64,000 nucleotides of DNA. Origin: JBEKYD01 sp052148435. GTDB taxonomy: Bacteria > Acidobacteriota > Terriglobia > Bryobacterales > Bryobacteraceae. The DNA lies in assembly GCA_052148435.1 (NCBI GenBank), contig JBKQIF010000099.1, positions 1 through 64,000 on the forward strand. The letters run 5' to 3'. The notes below the pieces were generated by a model. That model did not search any database, had not been told where the DNA came from, and saw nothing but the letters and a program-made list of their open reading frames with translations. The translations under genes were made by a program, and so were the position numbers. This document shows positions 27,451 to 35,848 of this stretch, piece after piece (the stretch's first letter is position 1; each line of letters starts with the position of its first letter).

Positions 27451-30400
27451 CTAGATTTCAATCTCCGGATTGGGATTGCGCAAGCTCGCCAGGTAAGTCG
27501 TACGGGGCCGGGTATTCAAATCGCCCAGCAGCGAGTAGTTGCGTTTGTCGGCCTTCAACTTCGCTACCCGGCTATTAGGATCGTTCAAATTGCCGAACAC
27601 GATCGCTTCGGCCGGGCAGGTGGCCTGGCAGGCGGTCTGGATATCGCCCTCGCGAACCTGGCGATTTTCCTCTTCCGCCTCGATCTTGGCGGAGTTGATG
27701 CGCTGCACGCAGTAGGTGCATTTCTCCATCACGCCGCGGCTGCGCACCGAGACGTCGGGATTGCGCAGTAACTTCAGGCTCGGCGTTTCGTAATCGGAGT
27801 AAAGGTAGAAATTGAACCGCCGCACCTTATAGGGGCAGTTGTTGGAGCAGTAGCGGGTGCCCACGCAGCGGTTGTAAACCATGTCGTTGAGCCCCTCGGA
27901 GCTGTGCGTGGTGGCCTGCACCGGGCAGACCAGCTCGCAGGGAGCGTCTTCGCATTGCTGGCAGGGCACCGGCTGGTTATAGACGGCGGGCTCGTTCACC
28001 GTGCCGCTGTAATAAGAATCCACGCGGATCCAGTGCATGGCGCGGCCGCGCCTTACCTGGTCCTTGCCCACCACGGCGATATTGTTTTCCGCCTGGCACG
28101 CCACCACGCAGGCGCCGCAGCCGGTGCAGGCGTTCAGGTCGATTGCCATGCCCCAGGCATAGCCGTTGTATTGCCACGCCGGATAGATCGTCAGGCCGGG
28201 GGCCGGCGTTTCCGCGCCGGCATGAACCGCTTCCGGGTCCTTCAAGTATTCCGCCAGGTCGCCCTTATGAACCAGGTGGCGATCGGTGTCGAGCACGTGG
28301 TCGTTCTGGGTGTTCGCCAGCAGGTAGATACCGTCCGTCTTCCTGGCTTTCAGCCCCACGTCGTGCCACAAGGCTTTGGCCGTGCGCAGTCCGTACGGAT
28401 TGAAACCCATGCCCTTGGCCACCTGGCCCGCCTTGGTGCGGCCGTAGCCCAGGTGCAAGGTCACCGCGCCATCCACGTGGCCGGGCTGCACCAACACCGG
28501 CGCCCTCAGGTTGCGGCCCTGGTAGGTCAATTCCACCAGCGGAACCCCGTCCATGCCCAGGTTCAGCGGGTTCGAAGGTTCCACGCCAAGCTGGTGTGCG
28601 GTAGCCTGGCTCATGATCGCTGCGTTGTCCCAGGTCAGCTTGGTGAGCGGCTTGGGAAGCTCCTGCAGCCAGGCGTTATTGGCGAATCGCCCGTCGTATA
28701 TGGATGGGTCGGGGCGGAACAGGACTTCCAGCGTGCCGTGCAGCTTCGGCTTCTGCGCCGGCTCGGAGAGGGCCGCGAATTTGATGGCGAACGTCTTGGC
28801 GGGCAGCGCCGAATCCGCCATCACGCCGTCGTGCACCGAGCGCCGCCACCAGCTTTCAAAGTCGGCGCCTTTGTGCACTCCCGCCCAGTAACCTTTGACG
28901 ATCTCGTAGCCGCTTCTCTCCGGCGTGTCCGTGAGCATCTGCAGCACTTGCGCCGCCGAGCGCCCATCGTAAAGCGGCAGAATCAGCGGCTGCTGCAGCG
29001 AAACCGTGCCATCGAAAGCACGCGCATCGCCCCAGCTCTCCAGGTAATGGACTTCCGGCAGCCGCCACTCGCAGATTTCCGAAGTCTCGTCCTCGTACAG
29101 GCTCAGATGCACGCTATGGCGCGCCTTCGCGAGCCGGTCGCGGAGCCCCAGCTCCACCGGTCCATTGAACGCCGGATTGCCGCCCAGAATCAGCAGCAGC
29201 TCGACCGAGCCCGCATCCAGGTCTTTCACCAGATCTTCGAGCGAGGCTGCCTGGTCGATAGAGCCCACTTCGATGGGGTCGGTATAAAACACCGTCTTGC
29301 CCACGTTGCCCAGGTGCTCGTTCATGGCGTGCGCCAGGGCGTGGACGATGGGCGGCTGCTGATCGCCGGCGATGATTACGCTGGCGCCGCGATTGCGCCC
29401 GAGGTCGCCTGAAATGCCTCCGATCCACTTGAAAACGTCGTGGTTGTCGCCGTTCTTCGGCCCGCTGGCCAGACCGATACCGGCAGCCAGCGCCCAGGCG
29501 AACTCTTCGATATCGGTTGCGCGCAACGGCAGGCGATGGTCCGCCTTGCTGCCGGTGGGCGTGGGCATGGGCTCCGCCACGTACAACCGGTTCATCGTTT
29601 TCCGGCCGCCCTCGACCCGCCGTGCGGCCGCAAACTGCCGCGAATAACGCAGCGAGCCGGGTCCGGAAGCCAGGAAGTCGGAATCGATGGCCACAATGAC
29701 GTTGGCGTTTTCCAGGTTGTAATACGTGTTGACCGGTTGGCCGAACGCCAACTGTGCCCCCGCGCGCGCGCTGTGCGCTCCGGCGGGCTCCCATTGATGC
29801 CACTTCGCCGCGGGGTACGACTTTTTCACCGCGTCGAACTGCGCGGCCAGGCTCGGCGAGGTGATAGTCTCGGTCAGAATGCGCATTCCCGCGCCGCCAT
29901 TCGGCTTCTGCTGCTCCAGAAGGCCGGCCAGAAAATTAAAAAAGTAACTCCAGGACCGCACTTCGCCCTGGTGCGAGACCACTCGCGCGCGGTCGGGGTC
30001 GTACAATCCCAGCACCGAAGCTTGGGTGTACGAATCGCACGCCCCCAGCGAAGCCGGATGTTCCGGATTGCCTTCGATCTTGGTCGGGCGGCCTTCGTGG
30101 CTCTCCACCAGTACACCCGTACCGACGCCCGAAAGCGTCATGGTGGAGGCAAAGAACAGCGGCTTGCCGGGGATCAGTTCTTCCGGTTGCTTGGTGTAGG
30201 GCGTGATCTGTTCGGTAGGCTGGCGGGTGCAGGCCGCCAGTCCTCCCAGCGCCAGCGACGCGCCCATCAGCTTCAGGAAATTGCGGCGCCCTTCGGCCGG
30301 ATTCTCGTCCTCGCCCCAGCCGATCGCCTGCCGCGGAAATTCGCGCTCGATCAGGTCCTCGAATTCGGGCGTCCCCGCCAGTTCCTCCAGGTTGCGCCAG

Positions 30401-30474
30401 AATTCGCGCCCGCGAGTCCCATTCAACCGCGCCCGCGCCGCGGCAACGTCCAGCTTTTTCGGTGTTTGGCTCAT
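27451..30474 (-). CDS. actB: Alternative complex III, iron-sulfur subunit ActB
   Basis: 1007 residues. ATG 30474 overlaps the actA stop as ATGA; a TTG nine bases earlier is less likely. A twin-arginine-type signal (GRRNFLKLMGASLALGGLAAC, ~60-80) comes first. The next ~650 residues resemble the molybdopterin oxidoreductase fold but carry no molybdenum cofactor in known ActB. The C-terminal part binds three 4Fe-4S and one 3Fe-4S cluster: CTGCGACVVACQAE, CQQCEDAPCELVCP, CVGTRYCSNNCP, CTYCVQRINSAK and CQATCPAEAI. It is the fused ActB1-ActB2 form. Confidence 0.95.
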   Translation of the reverse strand: MSQTPKKLDVAAARARLNGTRGREFWRNLEELAGTPEFEDLIEREFPRQAIGWGEDENPAEGRRNFLKLMGASLALGGLAACTRQPTEQITPYTKQPEELIPGKPLFFASTMTLSGVGTGVLVESHEGRPTKIEGNPEHPASLGACDSYTQASVLGLYDPDRARVVSHQGEVRSWSYFFNFLAGLLEQQKPNGGAGMRILTETITSPSLAAQFDAVKKSYPAAKWHQWEPAGAHSARAGAQLAFGQPVNTYYNLENANVIVAIDSDFLASGPGSLRYSRQFAAARRVEGGRKTMNRLYVAEPMPTPTGSKADHRLPLRATDIEEFAWALAAGIGLASGPKNGDNHDVFKWIGGISGDLGRNRGASVIIAGDQQPPIVHALAHAMNEHLGNVGKTVFYTDPIEVGSIDQAASLEDLVKDLDAGSVELLLILGGNPAFNGPVELGLRDRLAKARHSVHLSLYEDETSEICEWRLPEVHYLESWGDARAFDGTVSLQQPLILPLYDGRSAAQVLQMLTDTPERSGYEIVKGYWAGVHKGADFESWWRRSVHDGVMADSALPAKTFAIKFAALSEPAQKPKLHGTLEVLFRPDPSIYDGRFANNAWLQELPKPLTKLTWDNAAIMSQATAHQLGVEPSNPLNLGMDGVPLVELTYQGRNLRAPVLVQPGHVDGAVTLHLGYGRTKAGQVAKGMGFNPYGLRTAKALWHDVGLKARKTDGIYLLANTQNDHVLDTDRHLVHKGDLAEYLKDPEAVHAGAETPAPGLTIYPAWQYNGYAWGMAIDLNACTGCGACVVACQAENNIAVVGKDQVRRGRAMHWIRVDSYYSGTVNEPAVYNQPVPCQQCEDAPCELVCPVQATTHSSEGLNDMVYNRCVGTRYCSNNCPYKVRRFNFYLYSDYETPSLKLLRNPDVSVRSRGVMEKCTYCVQRINSAKIEAEEENRQVREGDIQTACQATCPAEAIVFGNLNDPNSRVAKLKADKRNYSLLGDLNTRPRTTYLASLRNPNPEIEI

Positions 30475-31130
30475 CGGTGACAAGTGTTACAACTGGTCAA
30501 AGTCCGTGCGTTTTGAATCTTGTATTCCGCTACCAGGCGGGTCCCGATTTCTTCCTGGTCCCCGGCCGGCTCGTAACCCATGGTGGTGATAAACTCGCGC
30601 GGTCTTACATATTTCTCGGGGTTACGGTGGCAATCGAGACACCACGACATCTGCAACGTCGGATGCTGCGACGTGAGCGCCATCTTATCGATGCGCCCGT
30701 GACAGGTCTCACACCCCACTCCTTTGTTCACGTGAATGCCGTGATTGAAATAGACGAAGTCGGGCAGGTCGTAAACCCGCGTCCACCGAATCGTGCCGCC
30801 GGTGCGAAAGGCCTCGCGCACGGGCTCCAGCGTGGGACTGGTTTTCCAGATCTGCGAATGGCAGTTCATGCAGGTCTTGATCGGCGGAATGTTGGCGAAC
30901 CCCGAAGTTTCCACCGTGGTGTGGCAATACCGGCAATCGATACCCAGCGCGCCCACGTGGTGCGCATGGCTGAATGGCACCGGTTGCTCGCGTGCCTGGT
31001 CCTGGCGCGTCATATAACCGGAGCGGTTCAAAGTGTCGAACGCCCAGCCGGCGAACGCGATAACAAACACCGCGCCGAAGATGATAATCCGCGCCAACGC
31101 ATTGGAATTGCGATTGAATATCTGGGACAT
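30471..31130 (-). CDS. actA: Alternative complex III, pentaheme cytochrome ActA
   Basis: 219 residues. One N-terminal membrane helix (ALARIIIFGAVFVIAFAGWA) and five CxxCH heme sites: CRYCH, CMNCH, CETCH, CLDCH and CNTCH, the last only one residue before the stop. ActA passes electrons within the complex on the periplasmic side. First gene of the act-cox operon. The 205-base gap upstream should contain its promoter; a TACAAT word at 31277-31282 (minus) could be a -10, but no -35 at proper spacing is visible. Confidence 0.95.
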   Translation of the reverse strand: MSQIFNRNSNALARIIIFGAVFVIAFAGWAFDTLNRSGYMTRQDQAREQPVPFSHAHHVGALGIDCRYCHTTVETSGFANIPPIKTCMNCHSQIWKTSPTLEPVREAFRTGGTIRWTRVYDLPDFVYFNHGIHVNKGVGCETCHGRIDKMALTSQHPTLQMSWCLDCHRNPEKYVRPREFITTMGYEPAGDQEEIGTRLVAEYKIQNARTLTSCNTCHR

Positions 31131-31335
31131 GGTTTTAGATCGGGCTGAATCCCAGTAACAGAGAGTTGTGCCTTCCCATTGTTCGTTTCAGACAGCTTGA
31201 AAGCCCGGAGACTCCCACCTGTTGCCGCTGCTCAAGTAACTCGGCACGGCACCAGCTTTTACTCCGGCGTGTTCCCATTGTAAACGACCCGGGATCCCAA
31301 CTTAGATCCAATTAGTGCTGTAAATTCCTACAATT

Positions 31336-32469
31336 TTAAGACCGTTCCAGCAGATACACCGAATCCTCGTGGCGGCTGCCTTCGGCTGTCGAAACCGCCA
31401 ACTGCGCCTTCCGCCGTGTCTGAACCGACGGCCTGTCCCACAGCGAAGCACCGCAGTATTCCCCATCCTTACGCAACGCGTAAAACTGCAAATCGATGGC
31501 TTCCAGACGCTTCCGGTCGTTGTCGAAATTGCGGGCCACGCGCTTCAACGCCTCGAGCGCAGCTTCCTTGGGCGGCAGTCCGTGGCGCATGTTCTCAACA
31601 ATCAGATGCGCGCCGCACACGCGAAGATTCTCTTCCCCTCGTCCGGTGGAACCTGCGCCGCCGATGTCCTGATCGAGCCACAGGCCGCCGCCCACGATCG
31701 GCGAATCCCCCAGCCGGCCGGCCAGCTTCCACGCCATGCCGCTGGTGGTGGTCACTGCCGACATCTCGCCCTTCTCGTTCAGTGCGATGCAGTTGATAGT
31801 GCCATGCGGGGGATGGATCGCGTATTCCCACAGCTCGGCCAGCGTGTCTTCGCCGATCTCGGGAAACGTCCGGTGTACTTCGCGCATCACCGCGATTTTG
31901 CGCGCCTCCGGCGGCGCATCCACGCCGGGCCCCCAGTTGCTATGCCCGCCGGAATCGCGCAGCGCCCGCTTCCACATCAGCCAGGCGGCGCGCGCCTCGT
32001 CGGTGAAAATATCCTCCTCTTTGAAACCCTCGGCTTTGGCGAACTTCAGCGCCCCCGCTCCCACCAGCATCATGTGGTCGGTATCCTGCATTACGCGCTG
32101 CGCCACCTTCGACGGCGTTTTGATATTCTGCAGCGCTCCCACCGCTCCCATCCGCCGGCTCGGTCCGTGCACCACGCTCGCATCCAGCTCCACCACGCCG
32201 TCTTCATTGGGAAGCCCGCCATAGCCCACGCTATGATCGCGCGGGTCGAGTTCGACGATATTGACGCCGGCAATCGCCGCATCCAGGGTATCGCCGCCGC
32301 CGGCCATGACCTCCATCGCCTTGGCGCAGCAGTGAAGGCCCCCATCGTTCATGTTCGCGCTGGAAATCGCCATGCGCCTGGGCCGGCCCTGGGCCGCGAC
32401 GATCCCCGCCGCCGGCAGCGCGGCAGCGCCCATCAGCACCGCTCTCCTACTCCAATCCGACCCGCTCAT
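31336..32469 (-). CDS. Glycosylasparaginase-like Ntn-hydrolase, exported
   Basis: 377 residues from ATG 32469, preceded by GGAGGGAG. The leader SDWSRRAVLMGAAALPAAG is a Tat signal. The body matches N4-(beta-N-acetylglucosaminyl)-L-asparaginase: DAAIAGVNIVELDPRDHSVG, the self-cleavage site just before the nucleophile in HPPHGTINCIALNEKGEMSA (Thr in HGTIN; relatives have HDTIG), then GRLGDSPIVGGGLWLDQDIGGAGSTG. It would cleave the Asn-GlcNAc link or related beta-aspartyl amides in the periplasm. The Asp to Gly change before the nucleophile is unusual. It stands alone. Confidence 0.87.
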   Translation of the reverse strand: MSGSDWSRRAVLMGAAALPAAGIVAAQGRPRRMAISSANMNDGGLHCCAKAMEVMAGGGDTLDAAIAGVNIVELDPRDHSVGYGGLPNEDGVVELDASVVHGPSRRMGAVGALQNIKTPSKVAQRVMQDTDHMMLVGAGALKFAKAEGFKEEDIFTDEARAAWLMWKRALRDSGGHSNWGPGVDAPPEARKIAVMREVHRTFPEIGEDTLAELWEYAIHPPHGTINCIALNEKGEMSAVTTTSGMAWKLAGRLGDSPIVGGGLWLDQDIGGAGSTGRGEENLRVCGAHLIVENMRHGLPPKEAALEALKRVARNFDNDRKRLEAIDLQFYALRKDGEYCGASLWDRPSVQTRRKAQLAVSTAEGSRHEDSVYLLERS

Positions 32470-32547
32470 CTCCCTCCGATGCCGACTCCGAAGCCCGCGC
32501 CGGAACAATTTCCCCAGGCGAACTCCGCATCTCTATTTTTGGCAGAA

Positions 32548-32560
32548 TGACATTATGTCA
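32548..32560. promoter_or_regulatory. 13-base palindrome upstream of asparaginase gene
   Basis: TGACATTATGTCA is a perfect palindrome around one central base, 79 bases upstream of the exported asparaginase start. It has the size of a dimeric regulator site. No regulator gene is adjacent, so this is only a candidate. Confidence 0.3.
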
Positions 32561-32654
32561 CAGCCCAAGCCGGAGGGTGTACTCCGGTTTTGGTAGCACA
32601 TTGGATCACCCTGTTACAACCGGTCAGGGTCTTTTGCCGCCGCGATGAATTTTC

Positions 32655-32700
32655 GTGGCGCGGGCCTCTGGCCTGCAGCGTCGGCTTTCGAGCCGATGTT
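32655..32700 (+). repeat. Two-hairpin element, family D
   Basis: GTGGCGCG, hairpin GGCC-TCT-GGCC, TGCAGC, hairpin TCGGCT-TTC-GAGCCGA, TGTT. It is the same length (46) as the copy at 38789-38834 and matches it except in the stems, where both sides change together (GGCC/GGCC here, GACT/AGTC there). Confidence 0.75.
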
Positions 32701-32718
32701 CTTCGAGAATCTGCCCCG

Positions 32719-32750
32719 GTGGGACAGACCATCGCCTTTTGTGGTCTGTC
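32719..32750 (+). repeat. REP-like hairpin, family A
   Basis: GTGG foot (32719-32722), GACAGACCA (32723-32731), loop tcgccttttg, TGGTCTGTC (32742-32750). Almost identical to the copies at 25281 and 38737. Confidence 0.75.
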
Positions 32751-32816
32751 GCCCCTCCCCCGCCCTGGCGCGACCCTGACAAACGGCGATGACACAGGTT
32801 GCGGCTCTGCTGCCGC

Positions 32817-32998
32817 GTGGGGCAGACCAGCGTTTATTGGCCCTTCACCCGGCACTCGACCATGTCCACTCGTCCTCGTCTTTCGCCAATCCCGCTCGCG
32901 CTGGATTGCCCCCGGCCTGACGGATCGCTGCCTCCAGTTCTTCAGCCGAACGGATCCAGCGATCGGCTGGCAGACCACAAGAAACGCTGGTCTGCCCC
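32817..32998. mobile_element. Inverted family A hairpins enclosing a RAYT remnant
   Basis: GGGGCAGACCAGCGTTT (32819-32835, behind GT) is repeated as its exact inverse at 32982-32998 (AAACGCTGGTCTGCCCC). The right side is a full hairpin (GGCAGACCA 32969-32977, TGGTCTGCC 32988-32996); the left half-site is decayed beyond the loop. Between them, on the minus strand, lies the end of a transposase gene. The unit is about 182 bases, so it is a non-autonomous, MITE-like derivative that still shows its parent. Confidence 0.7.
32842..32970 (-). pseudogene. C-terminal fragment of REP-associated transposase (RAYT)
   Basis: Minus-strand codons read LPADRWIRSAEELEAAIRQA, GGNPARAGLAKDEDEWTWSSAG and a TGA stop. 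The pattern DRWIRS...AIR-x3-x-NP(V/A)RAGLV-x4-(E/D)W-x-WSSAG is the conserved C-terminus of REP-associated tyrosine transposases (Y1 HUH superfamily, IS200/IS605-like); intact proteins have about 150-250 residues and carry the HUH and Tyr motifs that are absent here. Only about 41 codons remain. The fragment touches the inner edges of the flanking hairpins, so deletion probably occurred inside one RAYT unit. Confidence 0.7.
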
Positions 32999-33109
32999 GC
33001 TCCGTCCCCTTGCGCCTCGACCCTGAAACGCTGGATAATGGCCAAATTCCCTATCGCCTTCGGCCCGTGCCGGGACGCGGTGGTTTTCTCGCCCGAGAAG
33101 ACTGGTTTA

Positions 33110-33132
33110 GGTGGCACAGGCTTCAGCCTGTG
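33110..33132 (+). repeat. REP-like hairpin, family B single arm
   Basis: GGTGGCACAGGC-TTCA-GCCTGTG, one arm of the palindrome seen at 22904-22952, with one loop base changed. It ends about 14 bases before the ribosome site of the aminotransferase gene. Confidence 0.75.
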
Positions 33133-33161
33133 TCCGGCTCGAAAAGACCGGAGGTGGTGAA

Positions 33162-34472
33162 ATGACAAAGAACGAAATCATTCTGGCCAACAAGGAATTT
33201 CTGTTTCCCGCCGTCTTTCATTACTATAAGGACCCGCTGGTGGTGGCGCGCGCCAAGAACCAATACCTCTGGGACGCGGACGGCAATCAATACCTGGATT
33301 TCTTTGGCGGCATCGTTACCGTCAGCGTTGGCCACTGCAACGACCAGGTGAACGCCAAGGTTCACCGACAGATCGATACCCTGCAGCACGTTTCCACCCT
33401 CTTCGCCAATGAGCCGCAAGCCGCTCTGGCCAGGAAGATCGCCTCCCTCACCCCGGGCGGCCAACTCACTAAATCGTTTTTCACCTCGAGCGGTACCGAA
33501 GCCAACGAAACCGCCATCCTCACCGCTCGCTGCTACACCGGCAATACCGAAATCGTGGCCCTGCGCCACTCCTACCACGGGCGCTCCTCGATGGGCATGG
33601 CCCTGACCGGGGTGGGCTCCTGGCGGCTCGGCCCGCCGCAGGCGGGCGTGGTGCACGCGCACAACGCTTACTGCTACCGCTGCCCCTTCGGCCTGAAATA
33701 TCCGGATTGCGAAGTGCGCTGCGCCGGCGATATCGAGGAGCTGATCCGCAGCTCCACTTCCGGCCGGATTGCCGGCTTCATCGCCGAGCCCATCCAGGGC
33801 GTGGGCGGATTCATCACTCCTCCCAAGGAATATTTCCGCATCGTCGAAAAAGTGGTGCGCAACTACGGCGGCATCTTTATCAGCGACGAAGTCCAGACCG
33901 GTTGGGGACGCACCGGCGGCAAGTGGTTCGGCATCGAACAATACGGCGTCGTGCCCGATATCATCACCAGCGCCAAGGGGTTGGCCAACGGCAGCCCCAT
34001 CGGCCTTACCGTGGCCAAACCCGAAGTGGCCGACGCGGTGAAGGGCCTGACCATCTCCACCTTCGGCGGCAACCCCGTCACCGCTACCGCTGCCAAAGCC
34101 GTAATCGACTTTATCGAAGAGCAGGACCTGCTCATCAATTGCACCAAGACCGGCGCCTACCTGCACGGCCGCCTGACCGAACTGAAAGACAAGCACGAGA
34201 TCGTTGGCGACGTGCGCGGCATGGGCCTGATGGCCGCGCTAGAGCTGGTGACCGACCGCCGCCGCAAGACCCCCGCGCCCGCCGAAACCGCCCTCGCTCT
34301 CGAAGCCGCGCGCGAGAACCGCATCATTCTCGGCAAGGGCGGCATGTACGGTAACGTGCTGCGGATTTCCCCGCCGATGAACGTGGGCCCCGGCGACGTC
34401 GACCAGTTCATCCGGCTTCTGGACAAGAGCCTGGCGGCCTGCACCACCGCCGTGGCCGGGAGCGCGCGATGA
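33162..34472 (+). CDS. Class III aminotransferase, probably beta-alanine type
   Basis: 436 residues from ATG 33162 behind GGAGGTGGTGAA. PLP-dependent fold: SGTEANETAILTARCYTGNT (cofactor phosphate), LRHSYHGRSSMGMALTG, the Asp region FISDEVQTGWGRTGGKWFG and the Schiff-base Lys in ITSAKGLANGSPIG. It resembles alanine-glyoxylate aminotransferase 2 / beta-aminoisobutyrate-pyruvate enzymes. The next three genes degrade uracil and thymine to N-carbamoyl beta-amino acids, so the likely job is beta-alanine or beta-aminoisobutyrate plus pyruvate to the semialdehyde plus alanine. The substrate is inferred from context. Confidence 0.88.
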   Translation: MTKNEIILANKEFLFPAVFHYYKDPLVVARAKNQYLWDADGNQYLDFFGGIVTVSVGHCNDQVNAKVHRQIDTLQHVSTLFANEPQAALARKIASLTPGGQLTKSFFTSSGTEANETAILTARCYTGNTEIVALRHSYHGRSSMGMALTGVGSWRLGPPQAGVVHAHNAYCYRCPFGLKYPDCEVRCAGDIEELIRSSTSGRIAGFIAEPIQGVGGFITPPKEYFRIVEKVVRNYGGIFISDEVQTGWGRTGGKWFGIEQYGVVPDIITSAKGLANGSPIGLTVAKPEVADAVKGLTISTFGGNPVTATAAKAVIDFIEEQDLLINCTKTGAYLHGRLTELKDKHEIVGDVRGMGLMAALELVTDRRRKTPAPAETALALEAARENRIILGKGGMYGNVLRISPPMNVGPGDVDQFIRLLDKSLAACTTAVAGSAR

Positions 34473-35848
34473 GCAAGGCGTCGGCCGCTTCCCGCCCGGC
34501 GCGGCCCCTTCCGCGCAATCTCGAGCAGTTCCCCGACCTGCATCCGCCGCTCGACGAGCAGTCGGCCCTAGCCGAAGCCAACCGCTGCCTGTTCTGCTTT
34601 GACGCCCCTTGTACCGGGGCCTGCCCTACCCACATCGATGTGCCGCGCTTCATCAAGAAAATCGCTACCGGCAACCTGCGCGGCTCGGCTTCGACCATTC
34701 TCGACGCCAACATTCTGGGGCTGAGCTGCTCGCGCGTCTGCCCGGTGGACGTGCTGTGCGAAGGCTCCTGCGTGCTGCACCGCTACAACCGGAAACCCAT
34801 CGAGATCGGCCGCCTGCAGCGCTACGCCATGGACTCGTTCTATGCCGGGTTGGATACGAATGCCGCCAAACTCCCGGTTCCTCCAGTCACCGCCTGCCAA
34901 AAGGTAGCGTGCATCGGCGGCGGCCCGGCATCGCTGGCTTGCGCCGCCGAGTTGCGCCGCCACGGCTATCCGGTCACCGTATTCGACAACCGCGCCTTGC
35001 CCGGCGGACTTAACACCTACGGTGTCGCCGAATACAAGCTGCGCCCGTCCGACAGCCTGAGAGAGGTGGAGATGGTTCGCTCGCTGGGAGTCGAATTCCG
35101 CCAGGCCGAAGTCGGAGTTTCGGTCTCGCTGCAGTCCCTCGAAAAAGAGTTCGCGCTGATCTTTCTGGGCATGGGATTGGGCGCCATGGAGCGCCTCGAC
35201 ATTCCCGGCGAGGACCTGCGCGGCGTCATCGACGCGCTGCACTTCATCGAACGGTATAAGACCGCGGCCGATTTTGCCGTGGGAAAGAAAGTGGTGGTGA
35301 TCGGAGCGGGAAATACCGCCATCGACGCCGCCAACGCGGCCCGGCGTCTGGGCGCCGAGGAAGTCCACATTTTCTATCGCCGCACCGAGCGCGAAATGCC
35401 CGCGTTCGGATTCGAGTTCGCCCACGCCAAGCTGGAGGGCGTACGCTTCCATTGGCTGGCGCAACCGATTGAAATCCTTGGCCGCGAAGGCCGCCTCACC
35501 GGCGTCAAGTTCCAGGAAACCCGCCTGTCGGGAGCCGATAGCGGCGCCCGGCGCAAGGTCTTGCCCGTCCCCGGCGTCTTTTTCGAATGCCCCTGCGATA
35601 TGCTGATCCCCGCCCTGGGACAATCGCGCCTCACCGGCTTGCTCGAACGGAAGCCGGGAATCGAGGTGTCGGGGGGCGTGATCGTGGTGGAACGCGCCAC
35701 CGGCCAAACCGGCAATCCCCGCTATTATGCCGGCGGCGATTGCGTCAACGGAGGCCGCGAAGTGGTCGATGCGGTTGCCGACGGCAAACGCGCCGCCCTT
35801 GCCATGGTGTCGGGCATGATCGCCCGCATGGAGGCCCGGCATGCCTGA
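34469..35848 (+). CDS. preT: Dihydropyrimidine dehydrogenase, NAD(P)H/FAD subunit PreT
   Basis: 459 residues; ATGA overlap with the aminotransferase. N-terminal iron-sulfur region CLFCFDAPCTGACPTHIDVP and LSCSRVCPVDVLCEGSCV, FAD-binding GGGPASLACAAELRRHGY with GLNTYGVAEYKLRP, and a NAD(P)-binding VIGAGNTAIDAANAARRLGA. The layout is that of the glutamate synthase small chain family. PreT takes electrons from NAD(P)H and passes them to PreA for reduction of uracil or thymine in the cytoplasm. Confidence 0.93.
   Translation: MSKASAASRPARPLPRNLEQFPDLHPPLDEQSALAEANRCLFCFDAPCTGACPTHIDVPRFIKKIATGNLRGSASTILDANILGLSCSRVCPVDVLCEGSCVLHRYNRKPIEIGRLQRYAMDSFYAGLDTNAAKLPVPPVTACQKVACIGGGPASLACAAELRRHGYPVTVFDNRALPGGLNTYGVAEYKLRPSDSLREVEMVRSLGVEFRQAEVGVSVSLQSLEKEFALIFLGMGLGAMERLDIPGEDLRGVIDALHFIERYKTAADFAVGKKVVVIGAGNTAIDAANAARRLGAEEVHIFYRRTEREMPAFGFEFAHAKLEGVRFHWLAQPIEILGREGRLTGVKFQETRLSGADSGARRKVLPVPGVFFECPCDMLIPALGQSRLTGLLERKPGIEVSGGVIVVERATGQTGNPRYYAGGDCVNGGREVVDAVADGKRAALAMVSGMIARMEARHA

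Larger units (their letters stand above)
32470..33161. other. Repeat-rich gap, no intact gene
   Basis: About 690 bases between two divergent genes. It holds a 13-base palindrome (32548-32560), a family D element (32655-32700), a family A hairpin (32723-32750), an inverted family A pair around a RAYT fragment (32819-32998) and a family B arm (33110-33132). Long open frames across it are read-throughs of these repeats. Confidence 0.7.

Noticed and set aside
27904..29412. 502-codon frame antisense to actB
   Set aside because: Same reason: composition of a shadow frame, while actB has unambiguous iron-sulfur motifs.
32590..33165. 191-codon frame across the repeat block before the aminotransferase gene
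   Set aside because: It is made of translations of the hairpins and has no ribosome site; the aminotransferase start with GGAGGTG lies in another frame position.
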